Shown here piece after piece: positions 51,414 to 63,559 of a stretch of DNA of 64,000 nucleotides (the stretch's first letter is position 1; each line of letters opens with the position of its first letter). Origin of the DNA: Beroe forskalii (lineage: Eukaryota > Ctenophora > Nuda > Beroida > Beroidae); NCBI GenBank assembly GCA_011033025.1, contig WFMF01000500.1:58801-122800 (forward strand). Direction: 5' to 3'. The position numbers were made by a program, and so were the translations under genes. The notes beneath the pieces were generated by a model. It searched no databases. It was not told the origin of the DNA and was given only the letters and a program-made list of their open reading frames with translations.

Positions 51414-51816
51414 CAAATGTGCTCATAACACTTTATGTGACAGTTGACTTGATCTTTTGATCTAGTTTGACCAGATGGAGCTTTGAATTCCCTACACTGG
51501 ACAAAGACTAATGATGAACTTAAATTCCTGAATGAACTTGAAGCTTATGAGACTAACACACCATCTAGTGGTTGGGGGAGTGTTTGGCGCCCGTCAAATG
51601 CATTCAACCCCACAACACGGTCACAAGTCCGTGTGCTACAGTGTTAGCTTTCATTACACCATATCATTTTTGGTGTCTCATTATCATTTGTTTGGATCTG
51701 CCTAGATCTCTGATAAAGGTATCTCACTTGGATCCTGTCAAAGACTAAGGATAGAGCTGTTGGAAAGTTTTGTGGCTTGACTGTACAAAGATGACTGTAT
51801 TTGTATCCCAAAGATA
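51414..51816. repeat. Direct duplication upstream of the kinase, copy 2
   Basis: Partner of 50934-51327. The 87 bases between the copies are unique. No coding sequence is recognised in either copy. Confidence 0.85.
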
Positions 51817-52684
51817 AAAAACTACATTATAAGAAATCATTTAATGAGCTGTCTGACCCTTTCAAACCTAAAACATGCAACTTATGCAATTACAAAATAA
51901 TAAATTAGCTTATTAATTTTAAAACATTGGAAAGTTATGACTATAAATGCAAGGTCAAATAACTAATGAAAATTTTGAATTAACTTATTCAATACTATCT
52001 ATACACAGAAAATTATCATCAAAATCTGATTGGGCACATATATGTTTTACAAGAGAATTGAAGCTATTTTTAACCTTCTTATCTTCACTGAACAAAAGTT
52101 TGAGATAGAAATTGACTCCCCATATATATAGGATAATCATATTTGCAAAAACAGTGGTAATGCAGGGATAAAATAGAAACTTCAACATATTGTTGACTTT
52201 CATTACTGGTAAATACTGGGAATAAATTCGATAAAAAGTAGAAACAACTTAATGAATATGTTGAACTTGATTGCTTTTAGCATTGAATGAGGGAGACCCC
52301 GTAGTAAAACACTAAGAATGCAAAAATGGATTCAAATCAGATCTACTTTTCATCACTGATTTACTGCCAGTTTCGAGAATACAACATTTAAAATGATTAT
52401 ATTATTTCTCGTCTTCAGAAAACTCCATTTGGTGATAAGCACCTTCCTCAGTTAGTTAATTTAATATGTGTTGTGTTGTAAGTTTAAACTTATTTACAAG
52501 TGATAGGACCACTTTTACAAGTGATAGGACCACTCAGTCCAAAGATAAATGAGAATATGTGCCTAGTTCAATTCAAATCAAACCAATTTGGTTGTAAGTG
52601 GTTAGTAAAGACATATAGGATTTTAGAATGATACACGAGACCAAGTTGGGAGAATGAACTATACATAAAAGTGGGCTAAAAGAG

Positions 52685-52770
52685 TCGACGGGCGATGTCC
52701 GTCCCTTTCTTCTGACGTCCAAATGTGGAACGTTGCGCCGCGCGCGCGAGGGTAGGGTAACATCCTACGA
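52685..52770. mobile_element. 86-bp mini-element with 9-bp target duplication
   Basis: CTAAAAGAG flanks it directly at 52676-52684 and 52771-52779. The element is GC-rich, with imperfect inverted ends (TCGACGGGCGATGTCC and the complement of TCGTAGGATGTTACC). It shares the CGGCGCAACGTTCC and GTAGGATGTTACCCTACCC blocks with 14630-14790. A 9-bp duplication would suit a Mutator-like family. Confidence 0.65.
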
Positions 52771-52890
52771 CTAAAAGAGCATCTGTCAATACATTTAAGA
52801 TTATTAAAGTGTGTTATCTTATTGAAAATTCACACACCCATCAGACAGAAACACAACACTTATCAGACATAACTCTTCTTCTAGTTTGAG

Positions 52891-52951
52891 ATGCTGCTAC
52901 TCAACCAAACCCCTCTCCTCCTTCTTCTACTGCTTGCTACTTCAACCCTAG
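52891..52951 (+). CDS. Signal-peptide exon of a second receptor copy (partial gene)
   Basis: The frame opens MLLLNQTPLLLLLLLATSTL and ends CCTAG before GTAAGTGG in phase 1. It differs from the left copy by one extra Leu codon and synonymous changes, and it keeps about 60 bases of matching 5' flank. In the left copy the next exon begins about 5.6 kb downstream; here, with the insertions, it would fall just beyond 64000. A full paralogue on the plus strand is expected, but none of its other exons are in view. Confidence 0.7.
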
Positions 52952-54180
52952 GTAAGTGGTCTGTAGCACCCCCAGGCGGCTGTGTGGGGTAGCAAGTAAT
53001 GTCTGGCGTCTACCTGTCTGTCTGTTGTCTGTACTCTGTTAACGAGCTATATATGATTTGCTTGTCTTCTTGACATTTCTGTCTGTCTCTCTGTCAGAAA
53101 GATTTAAACATTTAAATTGCTTGGCTGTGTCTGTAAGTTTCTGTCTGTGCGTCATAAATTGCTTGGCTGAGTTTGTTTGTCAATGAGTGATGAGCTGTCT
53201 GTGTCTTATTATAAATTGCTTGGCTGAGTGTTTCGGTAGTTATACACTGCATGACGCTGTGCCCTGTGGATATACTGTAGTTTGTTTGAATAGTCTGTCT
53301 GTTTGAAGTTTGTAATATTACCTGTGTTATTTACAATGTGTGTAGCAACCATGTGCGTGTAACGTTCTCAGGATTTACGTGGGAATTTTGCTACTTTTAA
53401 CGAGAACTTATTAATTAAGTTAGGATGTTTACTTTCAACTCTAGATAACGGTTGCAAGTTCATATTGACATGATTGGTCAATAACATCTGTGATAAGAAT
53501 TGTCTTGAATCACCATAATAAGCTGCGAGTTCGCGGGAGTTCATGGTATTCTTTTACTAATTAAAGTTGCAACATACTTGGTCAAAGATACCTGACATAC
53601 TAGCACACAATACGCATCGAACACCGTACATTATACAATGTACATTATACTGTGTGAGTGTACACGATGTACATTGTATAATATCACTCGTGGAGTGTGC
53701 AATATGTCCAATGCAGGTCCATTAGATGCAATTCTAAGTAGAGACCAATTCTATTTATTCTTTAAATAGAATAATTGTTTCTCGGTGTAAGGAATCTAAA
53801 AATAGAGGTAAATCTAACAAAATGGCGAATTGTTCCTCATCATATTGTAGGTAATTTACCGTTTATAATACTTTTCTTGGTCAATGTACTGGTGTTGTTA
53901 TAAAAACCAGGAAACGGCTGCAGTAATGACTTAACATTATCACAAATGAATGTTAACGACTAGCAATGTTTTTTCTGTGTACGGAAGATAAAGTTACATG
54001 GATGAATTGTGTTATAAAATACTGTGCTTTCAATCCCTTGGATTGGGATTTGGGAATGAAAGGATCAAAGATCGTAGATTCCCATTTCTCAAACCATGAT
54101 ATCAAATAATCTGCGCTATAGAAACTAGGGAAATAAAATATAGAAGTTGTTAATGATGGCAATAAGTTTCAATGGGAACC

Positions 54181-55162
54181 GGACACGAGGTCGGGGGACA
54201 CGAGGTCGGTGGACGCTAGGTCGGCGACGGAAAACCAGGGTGGACGTTAGGTCGGGAAATCCCCACAGGGTGGACACGAGGTCGGCAGCAGCTAATTACT
54301 TATCCAAGTCATCAAGCTTCACTAATCACATGTTATAATTTCAGTATGGATCAATCAAGAGTACGATGAGATGTTAAGATTTGGAATCTGAATAAAATAT
54401 AATCTGAATATCTCACACTGCAACTGATAAAATATGATAATCAATGTCAAACAAATTTACAGCTGGGCAAGCTCATCAAGGTACTCCATCAGCCTGTTGT
54501 CGTAGAGGTGGTAGCTGCCGACGATCCTGAGCATGCTGGCGTCCTTCTCCACACATCTCTTCCTCCGAGCAGGTGGCTGTCTCCCCTGGCGGTAGGACGC
54601 GATCTTCTCATCTTCCCCTCTGTAGAAGCCTGCTCCATCTGAACCGCAGACAGGAAGTTGTAGATGGTAGAGTTGGAGTGGTGTAGAAGACAATATGTTG
54701 ATGGATACATCTCGGATTCTGTTTCAGTATATATATATATTGCAGACTGCATGAGACCTCGTTACCTAAGTGGGGAGATATCCTGACGAACTAGCACGGG
54801 TTCACATTCACATAGAATTCTCCAATCACGCATTTCCATCAAACTCATATGATACGATCCAATCATAAGCAAGGATCACCTAGACACGGTATATCGTGAT
54901 GCGCTTGTTTCAGAAGTGATCAGAGGAACGCCGGATCACATTGCCACATCCCACAAACTCTACTGTAACTGAATCCTGATAATGTTATACCGAGTGATCT
55001 ACCGTATGAGCAACACACTAAAGGGAAGAAGGGAGGAAATAAAATAGGAAAGGGCTGCCGACCTCGTGTCCACCCTGTGGGGATTTCCCGACCTAACGTC
55101 CACCCTGGTTTTCCGTCGCCGACCTAGCGTCCACCGACCTCGTGTCCCCCGACCTCGTGTCC
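54181..55162. mobile_element. Foldback element with 109-bp perfect TIRs
   Basis: Perfect inverted repeats span 54181-54289 and 55054-55162. Each is built from variants of GGACACGAGGTCGG (also GGACGCTAGGTCGG and GGACGTTAGGTCGG). A few extra bases outside the repeats differ on the two sides, with TTTCAAT flanking both. The left arm has the empty site at about 41917-41923. The interior holds an exon-like coding segment at 54457-54638. Confidence 0.85.
54457..54638 (-). CDS. Exon-like coding segment carried by the foldback element
   Basis: A plausible pyrimidine tract and TTCAG acceptor precede a 60-codon frame ending in TAA. It is more GC-rich than its surroundings and reads like real protein: GAGFYRGEDEKIASYRQG, a basic ARRKR site, and GSYHLYDNRLMEYLDELAQL at the C-terminus. 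It looks like the last exon of a gene that is otherwise absent here. I do not recognise the family. It may be a captured host fragment, or the terminal exon of an element-encoded protein. Confidence 0.45.
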
Positions 55163-56635
55163 TATATGCTTTTCAATCCCGCTAACGAATGCTGGAACCA
55201 GGAATAAGGATGCCATTGTCCTACTAACTGGTCGTGTGATCCTGCTAGCAGTAGAAGTACACACTCAGAAGAGTGAGGACTGTACACTATACTGAGCGGA
55301 TATTATTAAGCGTAGTAAGTTAGCCTACTACGAGATACATATTATCATGACATGTGTAATGTTTAAACCTCGAACAATATAACGTTCCCAAATCCTGTAA
55401 CTTTGTTTATTCATTACAGAGGCAAAAAGTCCATTGAATCTAACACTTAATCTAACGCTCAATGCACTCAATAAAACTTGAATTACTATCTGGGTTGTTA
55501 GATTCACACGCAATCACAGTGCTGTTCAGTGTTTATTGTACTTTCTGTGATAAATGCCGCTTTGTATAATTAGAAACAGCTACCACATTACAATCCAAAT
55601 AATGTTAGTAAAGCCATTACATTAAGATTTTAGGCACATGATTGAGTCAATGTCAGTGAATTCCAGCTTTTAATGCAATTGTTGCTAATGTTATGTTAGT
55701 CTAGTTAAGAAAAAGGGTGATTCGACGATTCGTGTCGGAATTTGTGCGATTATATTTGGTCATTAGTCTTCACTCATAGGACGTAAATCCCTAAATTCTG
55801 CAGAATTTCAAAACCTGGTTGCACGATGCAATAAGTAACAGTAGTATCAATTTCTCTTACACTTACATGTAATCGCATTTCAAACAACTGTTGATAAAAG
55901 GATTGCTGCTGGTCGGCCTAGCTCCCTTACAAATTAGACGAGAACACATGTGAGTGTTTTACCCGCCAGCAATCGCAGCCTCCAACCAAATGGCGAATAT
56001 ATGCCTCAACCAGTTCAATTACCACAATTAGCGATGTATGTATACACCATAAACACACAACTTAATACTTATATTTTCCACACGTTCAGTCAATAAACTA
56101 GACACCGGCCTTCTTGCCAATCTACTATAATCTTCACTTCTCTTATCTTAAGTCTTAACACGGTTTACCAATCTACTATAATCTACACTCTACACTACTC
56201 TTAAAGTCTTAACACCGTTTATTATATATGATTGGTCTATAAACCACTAAAGCACTAAACATACTGTGGACACTGAGTCTTTATGACACTCATCACTTAC
56301 TCAATATTTATAATATGTGAGTATCTGATAATAATAACTCTGAAGACAAGTCTAAGGATGGTATAATTTAGCGAGGATTATTATAGCTGAGATTGTTCTA
56401 ATCTTTATAGCTGTGATTATTCTAATCTTTATATGATAAAGCTTATGGTCACATGCTGCTTTTCAAAGGTGTGGTATTTTATCAGGTTACACAGTTTACT
56501 TAGGTGTGGGTTTACATCAAGTGCCACAGTGCTATATATGGTTTGCGAGTCAGCATGCACTTATGACTTATTTCCGTGATAAATCTCAAGATCTGTCAGA
56601 AATGAACTGTTTTGTGGATGAAAACGTTCAATTAT

Positions 56636-57135
56636 GCAACTTCTAAGGAGGTTTACGCAGTGCTCCTTTATACTCATTATGCACGCTAAAACAGTTACAC
56701 TTTAAAAAAAGTGGAACCACAGTGCCAAAAAGTGGAACTACAGTTGATAATAAAACTATTTTGGCATTATGCTCTAGTGTTTTTCAAAACGTGCCCTTAC
56801 TATAGGAGGGAGAGGTGTTAAAAATGAACACTTGGGTGACAGACCGCAGATTTCACACTGAAGGATACAGTAGCTGCACTTATTACAATAGTTCAAATAC
56901 TAGACAATCCAATAACAAAACATATTCTCATATTCTTGCTTGAATTATACATAATTCAGAAATATATACCAACATTGTTGTCGTTGCATAATTCGGTTTT
57001 GTAACTCGCAAAAACTGCAAACCTTCCATTAAAACCTCGGCCTTTGGCCTCGGTCTTAATGTGTTATTATGCCCTCGCGCTTCGCGCTCGGTGCATAATA
57101 TCGCGGTTTGCAATTTTTGTTAGTTACAAAACCTC
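56636..57135. mobile_element. Insertion in the right arm containing a MITE
   Basis: The left arm reads through here without a break (about 40421-40428). The right arm carries about 500 extra bases. Its right part (56995-57132) has inverted ends GGTTTTGTAACT(C/A)(G/A)CAAAAA and an inner CCTCGGCC/GCGCTTCGCGC region. The boundaries of the whole insertion are approximate. Confidence 0.6.
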
Positions 57136-57702
57136 TCATTCAACCATTCCCCGAAGTACACACCGACTAAATCTTGTGGTTTTGGTCCACCTTAGCGTTT
57201 GGCTCATGGTTAAATAGTGTCTATCGACCGATGTTAATGCGTTAATCGTGGAATTAACAATTCGGCCTTCGTCCTTATTGTTAATTGCACTGATTAAAGT
57301 ATGGTATACACCCAAGACGACAAGCCCTATTTCTATCACCAACTTACACAATATTGTATGTTTATAATACCTATGGAATGTACATCTAGGTTTATAAATA
57401 GCGAATACCCGTCATAACAAAGCATCATTGATCTAAACGGCGTACCCTAATCCTGGAAGTCCATGTACATGCTTGTAGGTGAAGGTGTTTAGTGTAATAG
57501 TGTGTAAACTGTATCTGTGTACAATATTACAGTGTACAGTGTCCGTGTGTACACGAATCTTGTGAAATAATTATGAATTCACGCCACTGTCAAGGCAGTA
57601 CTTTGTTTGGTATATAACGTAATACATGGTCTTGTTTGTTTTACTGCTGTCTAAGAATTATGGGATGAGTAGAATGTTTAACTGTTTGAGTAGGTGAACA
57701 TT

Positions 57703-60453
57703 CAAGGATCGACCGAGGCCTCGGCTCGGCCTCGGTTTTCACCGAGGATTGGGGTTTCACCGAGGCCTCGGCCTCGGCCTCGGTCAGAATTGCCAATCCT
57801 CGGAATGCCTCGGCCTCGGTCATTTTAAATCCCAATTCTCCTCGGCCTCGGCCGAGTTTTTATAAATTTGCCGAGGATTTTACCGAGGATTTTAAAGGAA
57901 AATATCCATATTTGATAACAGGAAAACCCTGAATTTTATTTGAAAAAGGCCCAAAAATAACTAGTATGATTTAAATTTGAAAGATCTCGAAACATTTGAT
58001 GAACTGTGGCCATCATAGAAGTCAAAAAACTGACGTCCTTTTATTTGACTAGTCTCGTCAAAAATAGGAAAAAATGGGGTAGGAAGAAATTTAGTCTATA
58101 ATCTGATAATTGAATTTAATCTTATCCAAACGTCTGGCTTATAGGGGCTGCCGCCCAATACCCATGCTTAAGCAGTTATTCAGACTTTTAAAAAACTGCC
58201 TTGATTTCAGTGCGGCCATTGTCATCTGGAAAGTACCTAAATATGCAAAAAAATAATGAAATCCTATTGGGAATTCAATTTCACTTACTCCGAACGTTTG
58301 GCTGCCGCCCCAGACCCCTCCTAAGCATTTAACATTATGTATAGTAGTTAGTAAGTTACTGCCGCGATTTTAATTCGGCAGGTATTGTAAAATATTGAAA
58401 AAATCCTATTCAAGGAGCTTCAATTTAATTCACTAGCACTGCAGTCTTAAGTGGCTGCCGTGATTTTTTTCGACCAGCCTCGTCAATAATAGGCAAGCAT
58501 TGAAGTGAAATCCTATTAAGGCACCAATCTAATCTAATCTATAATCTAAACGTCTGGCTTCTGGGGCTGACGCCCCCAAATCCCTGCATAGCACCGTACT
58601 TTAGTTGCTGCCGTGATTTTCTCCGACCAGTCTCGTCGAAAATAGGCAAGAATTAAAGTGAAATCCTATTGAGGAACCAATTTGATCTAATCTAAACGTC
58701 TGGCAGCTGGCCTTTGGGGACTGCCGCCCACAGACCCCTGCCTAGCACTGTACTTAAGTTGCTGCCGTGGATTTTTCTCGACCAGACTGTTTTAAACTGT
58801 TTTAAACTTTACAAAACTACTTTATACAATCAAAATTGAGACCTGAAGATGTCGTAGAACGACGAAATTTACTGTCATTAAAGAACGACATCGTTTCCAT
58901 TTGTACGTGTACCACTGAGTCATAAAGTCATAAATTATGGGACTCTTATTCAATGTCCCGATCCGTGAAATTGTCGAAAATAGGCAAGATTCGAAGTGAG
59001 ATCCTATTGAAGCACCAATTTTTAATCTCATCAAAACGCCTGGCTTCTGGGGGCTGCCGCCTTCAGACCCCTGCATAGCACCGTACTTAAGTCGCTGCGG
59101 TGATTTTTCTCCGACCAGTCTCGTCGAAAATAGGCAATAATTGAAGTGAAATCCTATTGAGGCACAAATTTAATCAAATCTAAACGTCTAGCATCTGGGG
59201 GCTGCCGCCCCCGACCTCTCCCAAGTCCCTAGCACCGTACTTAAGCTGCTGCCGTGAATTTTCCTCGACCAGTCTCGTCGAAAATAGACGAGAATTGAAG
59301 TGAAATTCTATTGAGGAACCAATTTAATCTAATCTAAACGTCTGGCTTCTGGGGGCTGCCGCCCCCAGACCCCTGCCTAGCACTGTATGGAGTAGGGACT
59401 GTGGTACTTACGTTGCTGCTATGATTTTGTCCTTGAAGAGTCTTGTAGAAATAAGGCAAGAATTGATGTGAAATCATACTGAGGTACCAATTTAATCTAA
59501 TCTAAACGTCTGGCTTCTGGGGGCTGCTGCCCCCAGAAACCTTGCTAAACATTGCCAAATAGGAAGCAACGTCAAACCTAAAGCACTGTTACGCTACAGA
59601 AGTGAAAGAAGTCGAAATTGTCAAATGCCCGCAAGACCAAATTTTATAAGCCTTTGTCTTGTATTATAGGTATTTTAACTTTCTATTAGCATACAAAATA
59701 ATACCTTTTACCTACTATAAAGGGTCAGTGGTGTAGTGGTATCGATTTGAGCACAGGATCCAAAGATCCTGAGTTCGAATCCCGGTAAGCACGACTGAGC
59801 TAAGGCCCTAAGGGTGAGAGATTTATCTCGAGCCTATGCAGCCCGACAGTTCACTCAGCCGAGTGTATAGGAAACTATGTGGTAGGTTTAATTCAGGAGA
59901 TGCCCATTGCAGCGAAGTCTCGAGCGAATAAAGTATGGATTACACTTGCTTAACCGTCACTGGCTTGCTTACACTTGAATCCTTTGATTCCTGTCATTGG
60001 CCATTGGCCGTACGGCTATTGGAATAAAAGTAAAACCTTCAAAATTAAAAAAAATATTATACTATGCTATATTATGCTCGTTGAGGTCTCATACAGATCC
60101 CTTGCAGGGAAATGTGCTTTCATTTGTCCAGATAAGATGAATAATAAGTACAAATAATGCAGTTAAGATCTAGTAATAGTATTACGGTCCACTGAACAAT
60201 ATCAATTAGTTTTGAATTTTTCCAACAAAACGGTGCAGTTGCGGTGATCCGTTCAAATTGTTGAAAATATCCACTGAAATCCTCGGCCTCGGCCTCGGCC
60301 TCGGTGCAAATTAGGGCACCGAGGACTCGGCCTCGGCCTCGGTCAGATTTTTAGATCGTTGTTTTCCTCGGCCTCGGCCTCGGTTGAAATTTCAGATTTT
60401 CGTTTTCCTCGGCCTCGGCCTCGGTCAGAAATCTGCCCCTCGGTCGATCCTTG
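57703..60453. mobile_element. Non-autonomous hAT-like transposon, 2751 bp
   Basis: The ends are perfect 16-bp inverted repeats, CAAGGATCGACCGAGG, fitting the YARNG-type hAT terminus. The 8-bp direct repeats TGAACATT flank it at 57695-57702 and 60454-60461. The empty site survives as a single AATGTTCA at 39782-39789 in the left arm. Clusters of CCTCGG lie under both ends. The middle (about 58000-59560) is a degenerate array of units of roughly 150-200 bases, each with CGTCTGGCTTCTGGGGGCTG or a variant. No transposase frame is seen. A tRNA-like SINE lies inside. Confidence 0.9.
59722..59990 (+). mobile_element. tRNA-derived SINE-like insertion
   Basis: The head has a good A box (TGGTGTAGTGG, 59729-59739) and B box (GTTCGAATC, 59773-59781) at normal spacing, with an anticodon-arm-like CAGGATC...GATCCTG. 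Downstream is a tRNA-unrelated body of about 200 bases. The anticodon stem-loop does not give a clean 7-base loop and the acceptor stem does not pair, so a working tRNA is unlikely. The 3' end is approximate. Confidence 0.55.
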
Positions 60454-62098
60454 TGAACATTATTCTCCTAAACCAATAGAGATCGCTGGAAATGATACGT
60501 ATGATATGAAGTGATCGAATCACAACACTTCTGTACCGTGGTTAGTAAAATATGAGATAATATAGACAGCTTCGTATTGTGACATGATCACTTGAGCACT
60601 GTGGTCGTATTAAGCACTCTGAACAACCTGCGCTGGAAATAAGATTTAGTCAGATCATGGAAGTGGAGAATGATAATGTACACAGGACTTCTGACTTCTG
60701 TTTAAGTAGAGGTTTAGTCTACAGTACTCCTGGAGTATGGTGGTATTATGTAATGGATCCTGGACTATGTCAGTGGTGGTGTGTAATGGATCATTTACTG
60801 CTGATGTCAATGTCATGATCAATAATCTTTGTTGTGTGTTGTTAGGGAAACAACATTAATATGCTTCTCATAAATACTCAATTCATGATTTATCTTTTTA
60901 TTATTTCAATTGGACTGATCAATTGAATGTCACTTTTCATGAAAAATAGGGCATACTAATGGTTTGGATCATATAAAACCATCTAAATCCTTAATCCCAA
61001 CATACCATGAAATTGACATGTTTCACATTTCTTAGATAAGTAACCGTCTCTTTGTAATTCTGCCTAAAATTACGCAAAATTCTTGTACTTGATGTTTCCC
61101 AAACCACTCCACAATCTTTGACTCATGTATCTTCATTTAACATCCTACATTCCTACAGTACCCGGTGCTTTCTCGCAAATACCAAGTAAGATGCACATTT
61201 AAAACACCACTTGCTGTGTTATATCTCTGTTGTAAATCGTGGCGTATTGTCTGACTTTTGATGAACGTTGATTTAAACTTGCACGATTTAATAATATAAA
61301 TGGTAACCGTTTCATTATGATTTAATATCGCACGACACGATTGTTGAACATATATTCTGCTCTATGTGATAATTGGAGGACTAAATAAAGTGTTTAAATC
61401 TTGATTGGACTTTGGTTTATGGCTAAATTATCGCTTTCTGTTGGATGCACTAAATGTATGCGTGTTACTGGGGAATAAGATGCTGTTTATGCTGTTTACG
61501 GGCTTTATTTCCCGACTAAGGTTAACACTTATCAAGCAGTGGACTTTCTTTTTTCTAGATGAAGTGGAAAGGGATCACACTTAACATTATAATAAGGAAG
61601 TCGCATGGTTTTTGCAATGCAAGGGAAATGAGTTGAGTATCTTGTGTCTCTTGATAAATGGTTATAAAAGCACGTTGCTGTGTTGTATATAACAGCACAT
61701 AATAGTCATGATTCATCGCGTTAAATAATAAATATTGCATTGAATCAAGAAGATTGCCTTAGAACTAGAAAAACGATTCAACAAACATTGGAATGTGATC
61801 CTTAATGTTTTCTGCAGAAATAAGAAAAATCGAATTCGTAATTTTGATTTATCTAAAAAGCTGCTTGAAAGTTACGTTAATGGTTTTATGAAACGATGTA
61901 GCGATGGTGAGGATACACACTGCACGATAAAGCATGTTTGACTGTGTTGCGTGTGTATGTGTAAATGATACATGTATTACACACGATCTGCATTCGATTA
62001 ACTTGATGATCGAATCAAGGCCACTCCTTGGCCCGTATTACGCTTTAACTTGCCCCTGTAAATCGTATGTATGTATTCATGGTAATGCTCCTAGCACG

Positions 62099-63559
62099 CA
62101 GGGGTGCCGAAACCGGGGGGTTTTTGGGGTGTTAACACCCCCCACTTTTTTGACCCAACACCCCCCACCTTTTAGACTCTCCTGTCATAAAAGTTACACT
62201 TCGACAAATTTCCCGCAATTTCCCAATTTACACGCCCTCAGGCTTCTATAAAAACATTCGGATGCCCCTTGTTTGTTCTGTAGATCATAGGTTGTGCTGT
62301 ATTGCTGCTTATTAATCAAATTATTAGCCTTGGAATTGGATAAGTATCTGACAGCCAGACATATCTAATGAGGAATCAACTTGTGGTTCTCGGTGTAGGT
62401 ACGTACTCTGTATCAAATTTCCAGTTAACCAATCTATCAATCATTTTACACCCTGCGATTAAGTAAACATTCAACTACAGGTTACAGACTACAGACATAT
62501 CAAAGCCTAAAGCTAATTGCATAACCGTCAATGTTGTGGTGTTCTAGTTAACGTGATAGTGTAAAGCAGTACCTTGAACCCAATAATTACATTAAAGTTT
62601 TGCTTGTGTTATATTTATTTTTGTTAGATTATTTTAATAGTTTATAATTGAAAAATAAAAAGTGAGCGACAATTAGGTGCACATATATTATGTTGAACTA
62701 GATAGGAAGCCACGCTGGTTACATAACTGATCATCCATATTATTGCAGCTCGTGCAAACTGATTAGCTTAGTTATTACATGAAATTTGTGTGACCGGGTG
62801 TGACACAAGTTATCCTTTGATTTAAGTCGAAATAAATTTTTCTATAAAGTTCTTACTTTTCTAAAAAGTTTCTAGTAGAACCGCAAGGAGGAAGGAATTA
62901 TTTGGGATAAATAAGTTTTAATTGTATTTTGTGTTTGCCATTTCGTGTTTTGAAATTTTCTTACCGTATTATACTGCATTAAACTTTCAAATTACTAGCA
63001 AGGCCCGTGGCCTCCGGCCACCGTTCACCATTTTTTCGCTTCAGCAATTCGTACAGTAGAATGTAGTACTGTAGTTCTTATCAGTGATGACGTCATGTTT
63101 TAATCGGGTGTTCCTACTCCTCTAAGTGATGTCTATATGCCTGGTGGTGTCAAACGTCACTGGTACTTTCGTATGAACATTCCGATCATAGGTATGCTTG
63201 ATTGGGTACTGAGTGGTGTCAGAGAGGTCTGTGGCTATATATAAGCCACCGGACCGACAGATATCATAAACCGGACAGACAGATATATATACTTATATAT
63301 TATATATATATGAGGAAGAATTATAAGTAGTAAGATATCTTTGCTTTTAAATTTTCTTATTAAAGTAGCATTGTTGAAAGGTACTGAAATATTGGAACCT
63401 ATGTACATATCCTCTTAATTCAATTTGATAATTAAACTTAATTACGACAATAAAAAAATTTCATTCTGTTGGAACACCCCCCACTTTTTGAAATCACGAA
63501 AAAATGAGTGAAAATCATGAAATACACCCCCCACTTTCGGAATGGTTTCGGCATCCCTG
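62099..63559. mobile_element. Non-autonomous hAT-like transposon, 1461 bp
   Basis: The ends CAGGG(G/A)TGCCGAAACC are inverted repeats with one mismatch in 16. CTAGCACG is duplicated at 62091-62098 and 63560-63567. The single empty site (CGTGCTAG on the plus strand) is at 38096-38103 in the left arm. CACCCCCCAC motifs lie under both ends. The interior is AT-rich without a transposase and contains a TA microsatellite near 63280-63310. Confidence 0.9.

Noticed and set aside
59722..59793. Functional tRNA gene
   Set aside because: The A and B boxes are good, but the anticodon loop and acceptor stem do not fold properly; a SINE fits better.
61934..62251. 105-codon Cys-rich frame, also open in the left arm at 38051-38260
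   Set aside because: It lies in an intron copy, the two versions differ at replacement sites, and the right one is completed only by entering the hAT-like element.
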